DNA of 64,000 bases, from positions 203,198-267,197 of the forward strand of contig NZ_CP043538.1 in assembly GCF_000364445.2 (NCBI RefSeq), written 5' to 3'. The notes below the pieces were generated by a model, which was given only the letters and a program-made list of their open reading frames with translations, had not been told where the DNA came from and did not search any database. Each line of letters begins with the position of its first letter. Position 1 is the stretch's first letter. The stretch comes from Methylobacterium mesophilicum SR1.6/6 (GTDB taxonomy: Bacteria; Pseudomonadota; Alphaproteobacteria; Rhizobiales; Beijerinckiaceae). The position numbers and the translations under genes were made by a program. Below are positions 28,631 through 38,112 of the stretch, piece after piece.

Positions 28631-28733
28631 GGGACACCCACACCCTGCGCCGACAACGGCCGCCGGCCCCAAGCGTTGCGCAAGTCGTCGCGCAAGGCGT
28701 CGCGAAGGCGTCGGGCCTGTCGTTGCGCCTGTC

Positions 28734-28979
28734 TCAGCTGGTCGGCCGGATGCAGAGCGGTTCCCGGGCGAGCGCGAGGCTGAACGACCAGAGGATCTGC
28801 CCGACCTCGTCCATCAGCACCGCCCCGGTCAGGAGCATGCCGGCGGCCTTGCGGCAGAGGTCCCGGGCTCCGCGGATCGCGGCTTCCGCGTCCTCCGCCT
28901 CCAGGCGGTCGCTGGCGAAGGCGAGGCCGCAGCGGCCGTCCGCGTGCTCTAGGGTGCGTCGGAGATGATAGGCCGGCAT
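28734..28979 (-). CDS. Small DUF6894-like protein
   Basis: 81 aa. The pattern MPAYHLRRTLEHADG...DAEAAIRGARDLCRKAAG...DEVGQILWSFSLA fits the DUF6894 type (short proteins beginning MPRYxFHL with an AxxxAR core and a terminal GxxL[WF]xxP-like strand), which is abundant in Methylobacterium and Bradyrhizobium. The match is by eye. Function unknown. Confidence 0.55.
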   Translation of the reverse strand: MPAYHLRRTLEHADGRCGLAFASDRLEAEDAEAAIRGARDLCRKAAGMLLTGAVLMDEVGQILWSFSLALAREPLCIRPTS

Positions 28980-29044
28980 CGCTCTGCCCACTCCGCGGTG
29001 ATCGACCGGCCGCCCGCGATGCGGGCCTCTACGGCAAGCCGAGG

Positions 29045-30991
29045 CTACGGGCTGCGGCGGATGTCGGAGTTGACCCATGTTAAAGGGAATCGCATTCGTC
29101 CGCCCGCGGGGGCCCGGTGTCCGGTCCACGGTGTCGCAGGGCGTCCGGGGCGCCGCAGCCGGCCGCTGCGCGAGGTCCGCGCCAGGCCGTGCCGGGTCTT
29201 GTTCCAGCGGTCCGGGGCGCGGATCAGCTCGACCAGCGCGAGCCACGCGGCCAGGCTGACCATCAGGTAGTAGGCGGGCATCCAGAGGACCGATTGGGCG
29301 AGGTCGCCCCAGCCGCGACGGGCGCAGCCGAGCAGCGCCGGCAGCACCAGGGCCGCGAGCCCCGTCCCGAACAGCGTGATGGACAGCCCCGTGACGAGGT
29401 TGTCCAGGAAGGCGGACGCGGCCGGGACGTCCTGGATCAGCAGGGACCAGACCGCCAGGGCGAGGCACACCGGATAGGCCAGCGCCGAGGCTACGGTGCC
29501 CGGGACCAGCGCGACGGCGCAGAGCGCCTCGAGGCCGCCGAGGCTGTGCGCGTTGGCCAGCGGGCGGCGCCCGTGGGTGAGGCTCGTCTGGATCAGGCCC
29601 TTCAGCCAGCGGGTGCGCTGGGCGAGCCAGGGCGCGAACCGGGCCGGCGCCTCCTCGAGCGTGGTGCTGGGCAGGTCGCCGACGGTGTAGCCCGCCAGGG
29701 CGAGGCGCAGGCCGAGATCGGCATCCTCGGTGACGTTGAAGGCATCCCAGCCGCCCAGCGCCCGCAGCACCCCGGTGCGCAGGTGCATCGAGGTGCCGCC
29801 CAGCGGCACCGGCAGCCCGCAGCGGGCCAGCGCCGGGTTCAGGACATCGAACAGGCCCGCATATTCGAGGGCGAAGGCGCGGGCGATCCGCGAATCGCCG
29901 GCATTGTCGATCACGAGGCGCCCCTGGAGGCAGGCGGTGCTGTCGGGAAGGCGCGCGAACAGGGCGGCCGCCAGCCGCAGCTGCCCGGGATCGGGGGCGT
30001 CCTCGGCGTCGTAGACGGTGAGCAGCGCGCCGCGGGCGAGCGGCAGGGCGACGTTGAGCGCCCGGGGCTTGGTGCGCGGGGCGCCCGGCGGCACCGTGAT
30101 CACCGCGAACCGGGCCGGCAGGGGGATGCGGGCGAGGGCCGCCGCGGTCTCGGCATCGTCCCGCTCGATGAGGAGCGTGATGTCGAGCTTGGCCGGCGGA
30201 TAGTCCAGGGCGGCCAGCGCCCGGATCAGCTGGGGCACCACCGCGGCCTCGCGATGGAGGGGAACCAGCACCGTGTAGACCGGCAGGTCCGCATCGGCGA
30301 GCGGCGCCACGGCCCCGTCCGCCATCGCCACCGGCGCCGGGATGGCCAGGGCCGCGAGCCGCAGCGTCGTCATGCCCAGGAACAGGCACTGCGCGGCGAG
30401 GGCCGCGGCGCGGACGAGCGGCGCCGGGAGGGCCGCGCACAGGCAGAGCCCCGCGGCGAGCGCGAGGACGAGGAGCATCAGCCACCAGACGGCCGGCTCT
30501 CGCGCCGTGGCCCGCTCGGGCATCCGCCGCCGCAGGTCGTTGGCGGCATGATCGGCCACCTGCCCGGGGATCGCGGCGAACACCGCTTCGCGCAGATGGG
30601 TCGGGCTGGTGATCGCCGGCCGGGCGATGCGGTGGGCGCCATCGAGGAGGTCCGCGATCGCCCGGCCGCGGGGCGCCAGCACGCAGGGTGCCACCGAACC
30701 GAGGGCCAGCGGGGCGAGGCCGGTGACGAGGCTCCCCGGGAAGGTGAGGCCCAGGCCGAACGCGATCGGCCCGTCGAGGTAGGGGGCGTCGAGCGCCCGG
30801 GCGAGGGCCCGGTAATACGTCGCCTCGGCCATCAGGCCCCCGTTGAGCAGGGCGGTCGCCGCGTCCGTCCCGGCGGCGGCGGCCTCCGCGGCGGCGCGGG
30901 CGAGCAGGCGGCCGTCGACGCCCTGCGCGAGAAGGAAGGCGACCTCCGGCGGCAGGGCAGCCTGCGCCGCAGGCGGGCGCTGGAACGACAC
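29045..30991 (-). CDS. Membrane glycosyltransferase family 2, NfrB/cellulose-synthase-like
   Basis: 648-aa inner-membrane processive-type glycosyltransferase. Residues ~15-150 resemble a GspE N-terminal (MshEN-like) domain, as in phage N4 adsorption protein B homologues. Two TM helices follow (WWLMLLVLALAAGLCLC), then the GT2 core with VYDAEDAPDP (DxD), VTEDADLG and QRTRWLKG (QxxRW), then four or more C-terminal TM helices. The GTG at 30991 with GGGGGAG is chosen over longer frames. The gene is divergent by 29 bp from a solute-binding protein gene. It probably makes or exports a surface polysaccharide; sugar unknown. Confidence 0.82.
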   Translation of the reverse strand: MSFQRPPAAQAALPPEVAFLLAQGVDGRLLARAAAEAAAAGTDAATALLNGGLMAEATYYRALARALDAPYLDGPIAFGLGLTFPGSLVTGLAPLALGSVAPCVLAPRGRAIADLLDGAHRIARPAITSPTHLREAVFAAIPGQVADHAANDLRRRMPERATAREPAVWWLMLLVLALAAGLCLCAALPAPLVRAAALAAQCLFLGMTTLRLAALAIPAPVAMADGAVAPLADADLPVYTVLVPLHREAAVVPQLIRALAALDYPPAKLDITLLIERDDAETAAALARIPLPARFAVITVPPGAPRTKPRALNVALPLARGALLTVYDAEDAPDPGQLRLAAALFARLPDSTACLQGRLVIDNAGDSRIARAFALEYAGLFDVLNPALARCGLPVPLGGTSMHLRTGVLRALGGWDAFNVTEDADLGLRLALAGYTVGDLPSTTLEEAPARFAPWLAQRTRWLKGLIQTSLTHGRRPLANAHSLGGLEALCAVALVPGTVASALAYPVCLALAVWSLLIQDVPAASAFLDNLVTGLSITLFGTGLAALVLPALLGCARRGWGDLAQSVLWMPAYYLMVSLAAWLALVELIRAPDRWNKTRHGLARTSRSGRLRRPGRPATPWTGHRAPAGGRMRFPLTWVNSDIRRSP

Positions 30992-31020
30992 GCCGCGCGC
31001 TCCCCCGGTGGCCTCGGGAC

Positions 31021-32016
31021 GTGGTAGAGGGGGCGGGTGAGCCAGTCCCCCTCCCCCGCTCCGAGAGGAGCACCGCCCCCGCCCCGTCGTCAAGAGCGCG
31101 TGGGATCCTTGTCCCATCCTGGCTCGCGGCTGCCGCACTCGTCGTCGGCTTGGGCTGCGGGTCGCAGTGCGTCGGTGCCGCCGCCCAGACCGCCCCGCCG
31201 TCTGCCCAGCCGTCCGCACCGCAGACCGCGGCTCCGGCGGCCACGCCCGCCGTCGCGGTGCCGGATTTCTGGAACCCGCGCAGCCGCGGCGAGCGGGTGG
31301 ACGCCCCCCAGACCGGCCGCGCCGTCCGCTTCCTCACCGACGACGAGTTCCCGCCGCTGCACTTCGCCGGGCCGGACGGCAACCCCACCGGCTTCGTGGT
31401 CGAGCTCGCCCGGGCCGTGTGCGAGAAGCTGACGATCTCCTGCACGGTGCAGGCGCGCCGGTTCGACACCCTCCTGGACGCCCTCGACGGCAAGCAGGGC
31501 GACGTGGTCGCGGCGGCGATTCCCCTGACCGCGACGCTGCGGGAAAAATTCCTGTCGACGCGCCCGTATTTCCGCTGGCCGGCGCGCTTCGCCGCCCGGA
31601 CCGACAGGGGCCTCCCCGTCCCCTCGGCGGCGGCGCTCGCCGGCCGCAGCGTCGGGGTCATCGCCGGCAGCGCCCATGCCGCCTACCTTAAGGCGTTCTT
31701 CCCGAAGGCCGTACCGAGGGACTTCGCCGACCTCGCGGCCGCCGAGAGCGCGCTCAAGCGCGGCGAGATCGACTACCTCTTCGCCGACGGCCTGAACCTC
31801 GCGCTCTATGTCGGCGGCCAGGACGCGGAGTCGTGCTGCGCGCTGATCGGCGGCGACTACCTGGAGAACCGATACTTCGGGGAGGGCATCGGCCTGATCA
31901 CCCGCCAGGAGGACGCCGCCCTCTCCCGGGCGCTGGACGACGCGCTCCAGCGGGTGTGGGACGACGGCAAATACACCGAATTGTACCTGCGGTTCTTCCC
32001 CGTCAGCCCGTTCTGA
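31021..32016 (+). CDS. Periplasmic solute-binding protein, family 3
   Basis: 331 aa with a signal-anchor-like hydrophobic segment (SWLAAAALVVGLG, residues 33-45), a Pro/Ala linker and an SBP_bac_3 domain (RAVRFLTDDEFPPLHF ... GNPTGFVVELARAVCEKL ... YFRWPARFAARTD). No permease or ATPase gene is adjacent, so it may act as a sensor or work with a distant transporter, or with the divergent glycosyltransferase. Start GTG 31021 is uncertain. Confidence 0.78.
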   Translation: MVEGAGEPVPLPRSERSTAPAPSSRARGILVPSWLAAAALVVGLGCGSQCVGAAAQTAPPSAQPSAPQTAAPAATPAVAVPDFWNPRSRGERVDAPQTGRAVRFLTDDEFPPLHFAGPDGNPTGFVVELARAVCEKLTISCTVQARRFDTLLDALDGKQGDVVAAAIPLTATLREKFLSTRPYFRWPARFAARTDRGLPVPSAAALAGRSVGVIAGSAHAAYLKAFFPKAVPRDFADLAAAESALKRGEIDYLFADGLNLALYVGGQDAESCCALIGGDYLENRYFGEGIGLITRQEDAALSRALDDALQRVWDDGKYTELYLRFFPVSPF

Positions 32017-32080
32017 GGGCTTTCATCGCGGGCGGGAATCGGGGATCCTGCCCGCCGGGCTTCGGCTGTCGGATTGCACC

Positions 32081-32308
32081 ATGACGGATCTGCTCGAACT
32101 GGCCATGGCGAAGGCGCGCGACCTGCCTCCGGACCGACAGGACGAGATCGCTCGCCTGCTTCTGGCCTTCGTGGGTGACGAGGGCCCCGTCTACCAGTTC
32201 ACCCCGGAGGAAGAGGCGGAGCTCGACGAAGCTGATGCCGCCGAGGCGCGGGGCGACTACGCGACCGACGCGGAGGTGCGCGCCATCTGGGCCAAGCATG
32301 GCCTGTGA
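32081..32308 (+). CDS. Antitoxin of a ParE/RelE-type toxin-antitoxin module
   Basis: 75-aa acidic protein with an N-terminal helix (LLELAMAKARDLPPDRQDEI) and an acidic tail (EEEAELDEADAAEARGDYAT) likely to wrap the toxin. It ends by overlapping the next gene by four bases (GTGA), the standard antitoxin-first arrangement. The DNA-binding class is not obvious. Confidence 0.75.
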   Translation: MTDLLELAMAKARDLPPDRQDEIARLLLAFVGDEGPVYQFTPEEEAELDEADAAEARGDYATDAEVRAIWAKHGL

Positions 32309-32583
32309 AGCTGCTGCTGACCCGCCCCGCGGCAGCTCAGCTCGACAGGGTGCTTACCTATATCGATGTGCTGAACCCGCAGGGCGCGCGTCACGTCCTG
32401 CAACGCGTTCAGGCTGCGATGGATCTACTTCTGCAACATCCCTTCGCGGGCTCAACGACCGCGCGACCCGGAGTTCGGCGGCTCCTCGTACGCCCTTACC
32501 CCTACGCGATCACGTATCGCGTCCGCGCAGGCGAAGTCGTCATACTGGGCATCCGGCACAGCGCGCGCCGGTCGCAAGTCTGA
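32305..32583 (+). CDS. ParE/RelE-superfamily toxin
   Basis: 92-aa basic protein with the ParE/RelE pattern: [17 protein letters not shown] at the N-terminus, then [38 protein letters not shown] and [12 protein letters not shown]. The Tyr/Arg-rich end is that of ParE (gyrase poison) more than of RelE ribonucleases, but this cannot be settled by eye. Coupled to the antitoxin gene. Confidence 0.82.
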   Translation: MKLLLTRPAAAQLDRVLTYIDVLNPQGARHVLQRVQAAMDLLLQHPFAGSTTARPGVRRLLVRPYPYAITYRVRAGEVVILGIRHSARRSQV

Positions 32584-32710
32584 CCGCGCTCTGCTGATCG
32601 TGCCATCGTCGCTGCGGGTGATCGTGGCCCCGCATTGCACCGCCAGACGTTCCGCTCCAATGCGAACCGCTCTAGGGTGGGCGCTTCCCATTCGCGCTCA
32701 TCCAGACCAC

Positions 32711-34423
32711 ATGCCAGCCGCTCCCCCAGCCCTGACCCTCGACCCCGACATCGTCGAGGCCGCCGCCAACGCCGCCGCCTGGCCCTTCGAGGAGGCGCGC
32801 AAGCTCGTGGCGCGGCTGGAGAAATCCGGCAAGACCGAGATCCTGTTCGAGACCGGCTACGGCCCCTCGGGCCTGCCGCATATCGGCACGTTCGGCGAGG
32901 TCGCCCGCACCTCCATGGTGCGCCACGCCTTCCGGGTGCTCACCCGCGACGCGGTGCCGACCCGGCTGATCGCCTTCTCGGACGACATGGACGGGCTGCG
33001 CAAGGTCCCGGACAACGTGCCGAACCGCGAGATGCTGGCCGCCCATCTCAACCAGCCGCTCACCCGCGTGCCGGACCCGTTCGGCACCCATGACAGCTTC
33101 GGGGCGCACAACAACGCCGAATTGCGCCGCTTCCTCGACGCGTTCGGGTTCCGTTACGAGTTCCGCTCGGCGACCGAATGCTACCGCGCGGGCGTGTTCG
33201 ACGCGACGCTCCTGCGGGTTCTGGAGCGCTACGACGCCGTGATGGAGATCATGCTGCCGTCGCTGCGGGCCGAGCGCTCGGCGAGCTACTCGCCGTTCCT
33301 GCCGCTCCACCCGGTCACCGGCCACGTGATGCAGGTGCCGATCGACGAGGTGAAGGCCGGCACCGGCACCATCGTGTGGCGCGATCCCGCCACGGGCGAG
33401 CGCTACGAGACCCCGGTGACCGACGGCCACGCCAAGCTGCAGTGGAAGCCCGACTGGGCGATGCGCTGGGTGGCGCTGGGCGTCGATTACGAGATGGCCG
33501 GCAAGGACCTGATCGATTCGGTCAAGCTCTCGGCCAAGATCGCCCGGGCGCTCGGCGGCGAGCCGCCGGAGGGCTTCAATTACGAGCTGTTCCTCGACGA
33601 GAAGGGCCAGAAGATCTCGAAGTCGAAGGGCAACGGCCTGACGATCGACGAATGGCTCAAGTACGGCACGCCGGATTCGCTCGCCCTGTTCATGTACAAC
33701 AAGCCGCGCGAGGCCAAGCGCCTGTTCTTCGACGTGATCCCCCGGCACGTGGACGAGTATATCGGCTTCCTCGACCGCTATGCCGGGCAGGACGCGAAGC
33801 TGCGGCTCGGCAACCCGGTCTGGCACCTCCACGCCGGCAACCCGCCGGAGCCCGAGCGGGTCGAGGGCGCGAGCCTGACCTTCGCGATGCTGCTCAACCT
33901 CGCCGCGGTGGCCAACACCGAGGATCCGGCGGTGCTGTGGGGCTTCATCCGCCGCTACGCGCCGCAGACCGGGCCGGAGACCCATCCGGGCCTCGACCGG
34001 CTGGTGGTGCACGCCCTGAAGTACTTCTCGGATTTCGTGCGCCCGGCCAAGACCTACCGGGCGCCGACGCCCGAGGAGCGGGCGGCGCTGGAGGATCTGT
34101 CGGAGACGCTCAAGGACCATGCCGGCTCCACCGATCCGGAGGCCCTGCAGGCGGCGGTCTACGAGGTCGGGCGGCGCCACTTCCCCGACACGTCCGGCAA
34201 GGCCAAGAGCCCGGACGGGCGGCCCGGCGTGTCGCAGGCGTGGTTCACCAGCCTCTACAACGTGCTGTTCGGCGAGGCGCGCGGACCCCGGTTCGGCTCC
34301 TTCGTGGCGCTCTACGGCGTCGCGGAGACGCGGGCCCTGATCGCCTCCGCGCTGTCGGGGGCGCTGGTGGCCGAGCACGCGGCCTTCGCGGCCGGCAAAG
34401 CCCCGTCGCTCGAGGACGTGTGA
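32711..34423 (+). CDS. lysK: Lysyl-tRNA synthetase, class I
   Basis: 570-aa synthetase of the archaeal-like class I type used instead of class II LysRS in many alphaproteobacteria. The HIGH equivalent is HIGT at 57-60 ([10 protein letters not shown]) and the KMSKS equivalent is KISKSKGNG near residue 301. A C-terminal helical anticodon domain follows. The ATG at 32711 gives the right N-terminus. The gene charges tRNA-Lys in the cytoplasm and is presumably essential unless a class II copy exists elsewhere. Confidence 0.94.
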   Translation: MPAAPPALTLDPDIVEAAANAAAWPFEEARKLVARLEKSGKTEILFETGYGPSGLPHIGTFGEVARTSMVRHAFRVLTRDAVPTRLIAFSDDMDGLRKVPDNVPNREMLAAHLNQPLTRVPDPFGTHDSFGAHNNAELRRFLDAFGFRYEFRSATECYRAGVFDATLLRVLERYDAVMEIMLPSLRAERSASYSPFLPLHPVTGHVMQVPIDEVKAGTGTIVWRDPATGERYETPVTDGHAKLQWKPDWAMRWVALGVDYEMAGKDLIDSVKLSAKIARALGGEPPEGFNYELFLDEKGQKISKSKGNGLTIDEWLKYGTPDSLALFMYNKPREAKRLFFDVIPRHVDEYIGFLDRYAGQDAKLRLGNPVWHLHAGNPPEPERVEGASLTFAMLLNLAAVANTEDPAVLWGFIRRYAPQTGPETHPGLDRLVVHALKYFSDFVRPAKTYRAPTPEERAALEDLSETLKDHAGSTDPEALQAAVYEVGRRHFPDTSGKAKSPDGRPGVSQAWFTSLYNVLFGEARGPRFGSFVALYGVAETRALIASALSGALVAEHAAFAAGKAPSLEDV

Positions 34424-34430
34424 CCGCGCG

Positions 34431-35042
34431 ATGATCGTCGACAGCCTCGCCGCGCTGGAGGCGATCTACGACGCGCCCCTGGCGCCCGCCTCCACCGCCA
34501 AGGTGGCGGCTTCGATCACGCCCGCCTACGCGGCGCTGATCGCGGCCTCGCCCTTCGCGGTGCTGGCCACCAGCGGCCCCGAGGGGCTCGATTGCAGCCC
34601 CCGCGGGGACCGGCCGGGCTTCGTGCAGGTCGCCGACCCGCGCACGCTGATCCTGCCGGACCGGCGGGGCAACAACCGGATCGACTCGCTGCGCAACATC
34701 GTGCGCGACCCCCGGGTGGGGCTGCTGTTCCTGATCCCGGGCTCGGGCACGACCCTCCGGGTGAACGGGACGGCCCTGATCTCGGCCGATCCGGATCTCC
34801 TTGCCTCCTTCCGCGTCGACGGGCACGCGCCGCGCACCGCGGTCGTGATCACCGTGGCGGAGGTCTATTTCCAGTGCGCCCGGGCGATCATCCGCGCGGG
34901 GCTGTGGGACGCGGAGGCCCGCGTCGATCCGGCGACCCTGCCGACGCCCGGGGCGATCCTGGCGGCGCTCACCGCGGGCGCGGTCGGCGGTGCGCGCTAT
35001 GATGCCGAATGGCCCGAGCGGGCGGCGAAGACGATGTGGTGA
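34431..35042 (+). CDS. PPOX-class FMN flavoprotein
   Basis: 203-aa pyridoxamine-phosphate-oxidase-fold protein. The split-barrel core runs from SPFAVLATSGPEGLDCSPRG through LILPDRRGNNRIDSLRNI to the C-terminal WDAEAR region, matching the MSMEG_1061-like FMN-dependent group. It starts 8 bp after lysK, so it is likely co-transcribed. Substrate unknown. Confidence 0.8.
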   Translation: MIVDSLAALEAIYDAPLAPASTAKVAASITPAYAALIAASPFAVLATSGPEGLDCSPRGDRPGFVQVADPRTLILPDRRGNNRIDSLRNIVRDPRVGLLFLIPGSGTTLRVNGTALISADPDLLASFRVDGHAPRTAVVITVAEVYFQCARAIIRAGLWDAEARVDPATLPTPGAILAALTAGAVGGARYDAEWPERAAKTMW

Positions 35043-35160
35043 GGACCGGGCCGGTCCGGGCCCCGACCGTGTCGTCGCGGTCCACGGCAGGGTGGGCGTG
35101 CCGGTTGCACGCCCCGCCCATCTCTGCTCTCTCCTCCCCCGAGGCTCAGGAGACGCGTGC

Positions 35161-36489
35161 ATGGCGAACCCGGCGCAGGTCACCGGCGCGCCCGAGCCGG
35201 TGAAGGCCGGGACGGGCGCCTTCCTCACCCCCCTGTTCACCGACCGGCGGGTCGCCGCGGTGCTGGGCCTCGGCTTCGCGCAGGGGATCCCGTTCCTGCT
35301 CGTCTACGCGACCCAGTCGGCGTGGCTCGTCCAGGCGAAGGTGCCGCTGGCCACCATCGGGCTGATGAGCGAGCTGACCATCGCCTACAAGCTCAAGTTC
35401 CTGTGGGCGCCGTTCCTCGACCGGTACGACGCGCCGCTCGTCGGCCGCTGGCTCGGGCGGCGCCGCGGCTGGATCGTCGCCACGCAGATCCTGGTGGCGC
35501 TCGCGCTCGCCGGCGTCGCCTTCGGCGATCCGGCGAACTGGCTCGCCTGGACGGTGGCGTTCTCGCTGGCGCTCGGCGTCGCCGGCGCCACGCAGGACGT
35601 GGTGATCGACGGCTGGCGCATCACCGCCGCGCCCCCCGAGCAGCAGGCGCTGATGTCGTCCTGGTCGGAGATCGGCTTCCGGATCGGCAACCTCGCGGCA
35701 GGGGCGGGCGCCCTCTACCTGTCCGACGCCTATGGCTGGCGCGCCGCCTACCTGTGCATGGCCGCCCTCATGGCCCCCGGCACGGTCGCGGCCCTGCTGG
35801 CGCCCGAGCCCCCTGCCCCCGAGGCGCCCGCCACCGGCGGGTTCGTCGAGACCGTCTGGGCGCCGATCCGCGACCTCCTGGCCCGGCTCGGGCCGCTCGC
35901 CGTCCCGGTGCTGGCGCTGGTCGCGGGCTTCCGGATGCCCGGCTACGTCTCGAACGCCATGGCGATCCCGCTGTTCAAGACGCTCGGCTATTCCAACACC
36001 GACATCGCCACCGTGACGAAGCTGTTCGGCTTCTGGATCGCGCTCGGCGGGACCTTTCTCGCCAGCGCCATCATCCCGCGGATCGGCATGATGGCGAGCC
36101 TGCTGATCGGCACCGTCACCGCCTCGGCCTCGCACCTCGCGCTGGCCTATCTCGCTTGGCACGGCGGCCATGGCGGCGCCGCCTTCTGGACCTTCGCGGT
36201 CACCGTGGGGATCGACGGCTTCGCCTACGCCTTCGCGTCGATCGTGCTGATCACCTACATGTCCCGGCTCTCGGCCACCGCGCACGCGGCGAGCCAGTAC
36301 GCCCTGCTCACCTCGCTCTGCGCCCTGCCCGGCAGCCTGCTCGCCGGGTTCTCGGGCTTCGTGATCGAGCAGACCGGGTTCGCGTGGTTCTTCGTCGGCA
36401 CGTCCCTGATCGGTATCCCGGTGGCGCTGCTGTGCGTCCTGGTGGCGCGCCGGCACGGGCCGATGGAGGCGCCGGGGCAGGCCGCGTGA
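35161..36489 (+). CDS. AmpG-like muropeptide permease (MFS)
   Basis: 442-aa major facilitator protein with about twelve hydrophobic helices. AmpG hallmarks are FAQGIPFLLVYATQSAWL, the conserved LKFLWAPFLDRY and GATQDVVIDGWRI. Members import anhydro-muropeptides from the periplasm for wall recycling; in some species this controls beta-lactamase induction. The ATG has AGGAGA upstream. No amidase or beta-lactamase gene is adjacent. Confidence 0.85.
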   Translation: MANPAQVTGAPEPVKAGTGAFLTPLFTDRRVAAVLGLGFAQGIPFLLVYATQSAWLVQAKVPLATIGLMSELTIAYKLKFLWAPFLDRYDAPLVGRWLGRRRGWIVATQILVALALAGVAFGDPANWLAWTVAFSLALGVAGATQDVVIDGWRITAAPPEQQALMSSWSEIGFRIGNLAAGAGALYLSDAYGWRAAYLCMAALMAPGTVAALLAPEPPAPEAPATGGFVETVWAPIRDLLARLGPLAVPVLALVAGFRMPGYVSNAMAIPLFKTLGYSNTDIATVTKLFGFWIALGGTFLASAIIPRIGMMASLLIGTVTASASHLALAYLAWHGGHGGAAFWTFAVTVGIDGFAYAFASIVLITYMSRLSATAHAASQYALLTSLCALPGSLLAGFSGFVIEQTGFAWFFVGTSLIGIPVALLCVLVARRHGPMEAPGQAA

Positions 36490-36688
36490 AACCAGCGCGA
36501 GGCGGCGTCCCGCCCGGGATCGCAGCCGGCGGTTGTCTCTTTAGCGGAGATTAACCATGGGGCGGCTTAATGGCGGGGACGGTTGATGTCCTCCCCAGAC
36601 GGGCAACCCTGACCACGCGCGCGGAAAAAGCCTCCGCGGGCGAACGGTGGCGGCTGCCTGCGGGGAAGCGCGGACGCGAGTTCCCCGA

Positions 36689-38006
36689 ATGGCCCAGGCT
36701 GCGATCTCCCGAACCGCGTACCGCGCCGCCGCGCCCGCGCGGACGGCACCCCCGCGCATCACCTACGTGGAGACCCCCTACGACCCCGTCGTCCGGACTC
36801 GGGCCCCCTACCCGAGCGCCATGCGGCGCGCCCGCCGCCGGGCCCGGCTGACCGGCCTCATCGCGCTGACGGCCGTGACCCTGGCCGGCTGGGCCGTGCT
36901 CACCCCTCCGCCGGGTCCGCCCGTCGGCGAGCCGCCGGCCGTCGCGGCCACCGCGGAGCCGGCCCCCGCGCTCCGGTCCACCCTGGCCACGGCCCGGGAC
37001 CCGGCGCCCCGGCCGAGCGTCGCCTGGATGCTCGATCCGAGGGCCGCCCTGGGCTCCGGCGCGGCGCGCGCCTTCGGGGACGAGGCGCCGCCCGCCCCCG
37101 GATTCCTGGTCGCCGTCGCCGAACCGCCGGCGGCGATCCGGGAGATCGCCCGGCAGGTCGCACAGGCGGAGCAGGTCCGGAGTACCCGGGCCCGGGTTGC
37201 CCAGGCCAGGATCGTCGAGGCCGCGAAGACGCCGGAGCCGCAGTTGCGCACCGCCGAGGCCGCGCCGACGCCGGCGGCCCTCGCGCCCGTCGCCACCTCT
37301 TCCCTCGTGCCGCTGCCGGTGGCGCGGCCGCCGGAGTTCCGGCGCGCCGCCCCGGCGCCCATCCGCGTGGCCGCCCGCGCCATGCCCCGCACCCGCGACG
37401 TGTTCCGCGCCGCGATGGCCGAGGAGCCCTCGTTCTTCGAGAAGCTGTTCGGCGGCGGGTCTCGGGAGGAGTCCCGCCAGGAGGCGCGCCAGGCGCTGGC
37501 CTATGCCAGCCCGGATGCCCTGCCCCAGGAAGCCCCGCGCACCCGGATCAGCCCGGCGCCCGAGTCGGTGGCCGGCACGGCGGTCTACGACATCACCGCC
37601 CGCACGGTGACGCTGCCCTCCGGCGAGGTGCTGGAGGCCCATTCCGGCCTCGGCGAGGCCATGGACAACCCGCGCTACGTCCACCTGCGGATGCGCGGCT
37701 CGACCGCCCCCCGGTACCTACGACCTGACGGAGCGCGAGCGCCTGTTCCACGGGGTGCGGGCGATCCGCCTCAACCCGGTGGGCGGCAGCGCCGCGATCC
37801 ACGGGCGCGACGGCCTGCTCGCCCACACCTACATGCTGCGTCAGCCCGGCGCGTCGAACGGCTGCGTCTCGTTCCGCGACTACAACCGCTTCCTGCAGGC
37901 CTTCCTGCGCGGCGAGGTCCGGCGGCTCGTTGTGGTGGCCGGCAGCGGCGGCGATTTCTTCGGCAGCCGGATCGGCATGGCCGATCGTCCGGGCCGGCGC
38001 GGATAA
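36689..38006 (+). pseudogene. DUF2778 (L,D-transpeptidase-like) membrane protein, frameshift in a C6 run
   Basis: The first part (to about residue 339) has one N-terminal TM helix (LTGLIALTAVTLAGWAVL), a long Pro/Ala linker and the start of DUF2778 (VYDITARTVTLPSGEVLEAH, NPRYVHLRMRG). The frame is then lost at a run of six C (37707-37712); with five C the reading continues TAPGTYDLTERERLFHG and on through SNGCVSFRDYNRFLQAF to a stop at 38006, giving 438 aa. The SNGCVSF cysteine suggests a YkuD-like active site. Sequencing error or phase variation are both possible. Confidence 0.8.
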
Positions 38007-38112
38007 GGGCTGCGCCGAAAGTCGGAGATCACTTCCGCGCGGCGCGGCTTTACGCGCCCGCCCAAGCCTGCCTTAACGGGGCTCAGACGCCAGCCCTGAC
38101 AAGAGGCACCCG

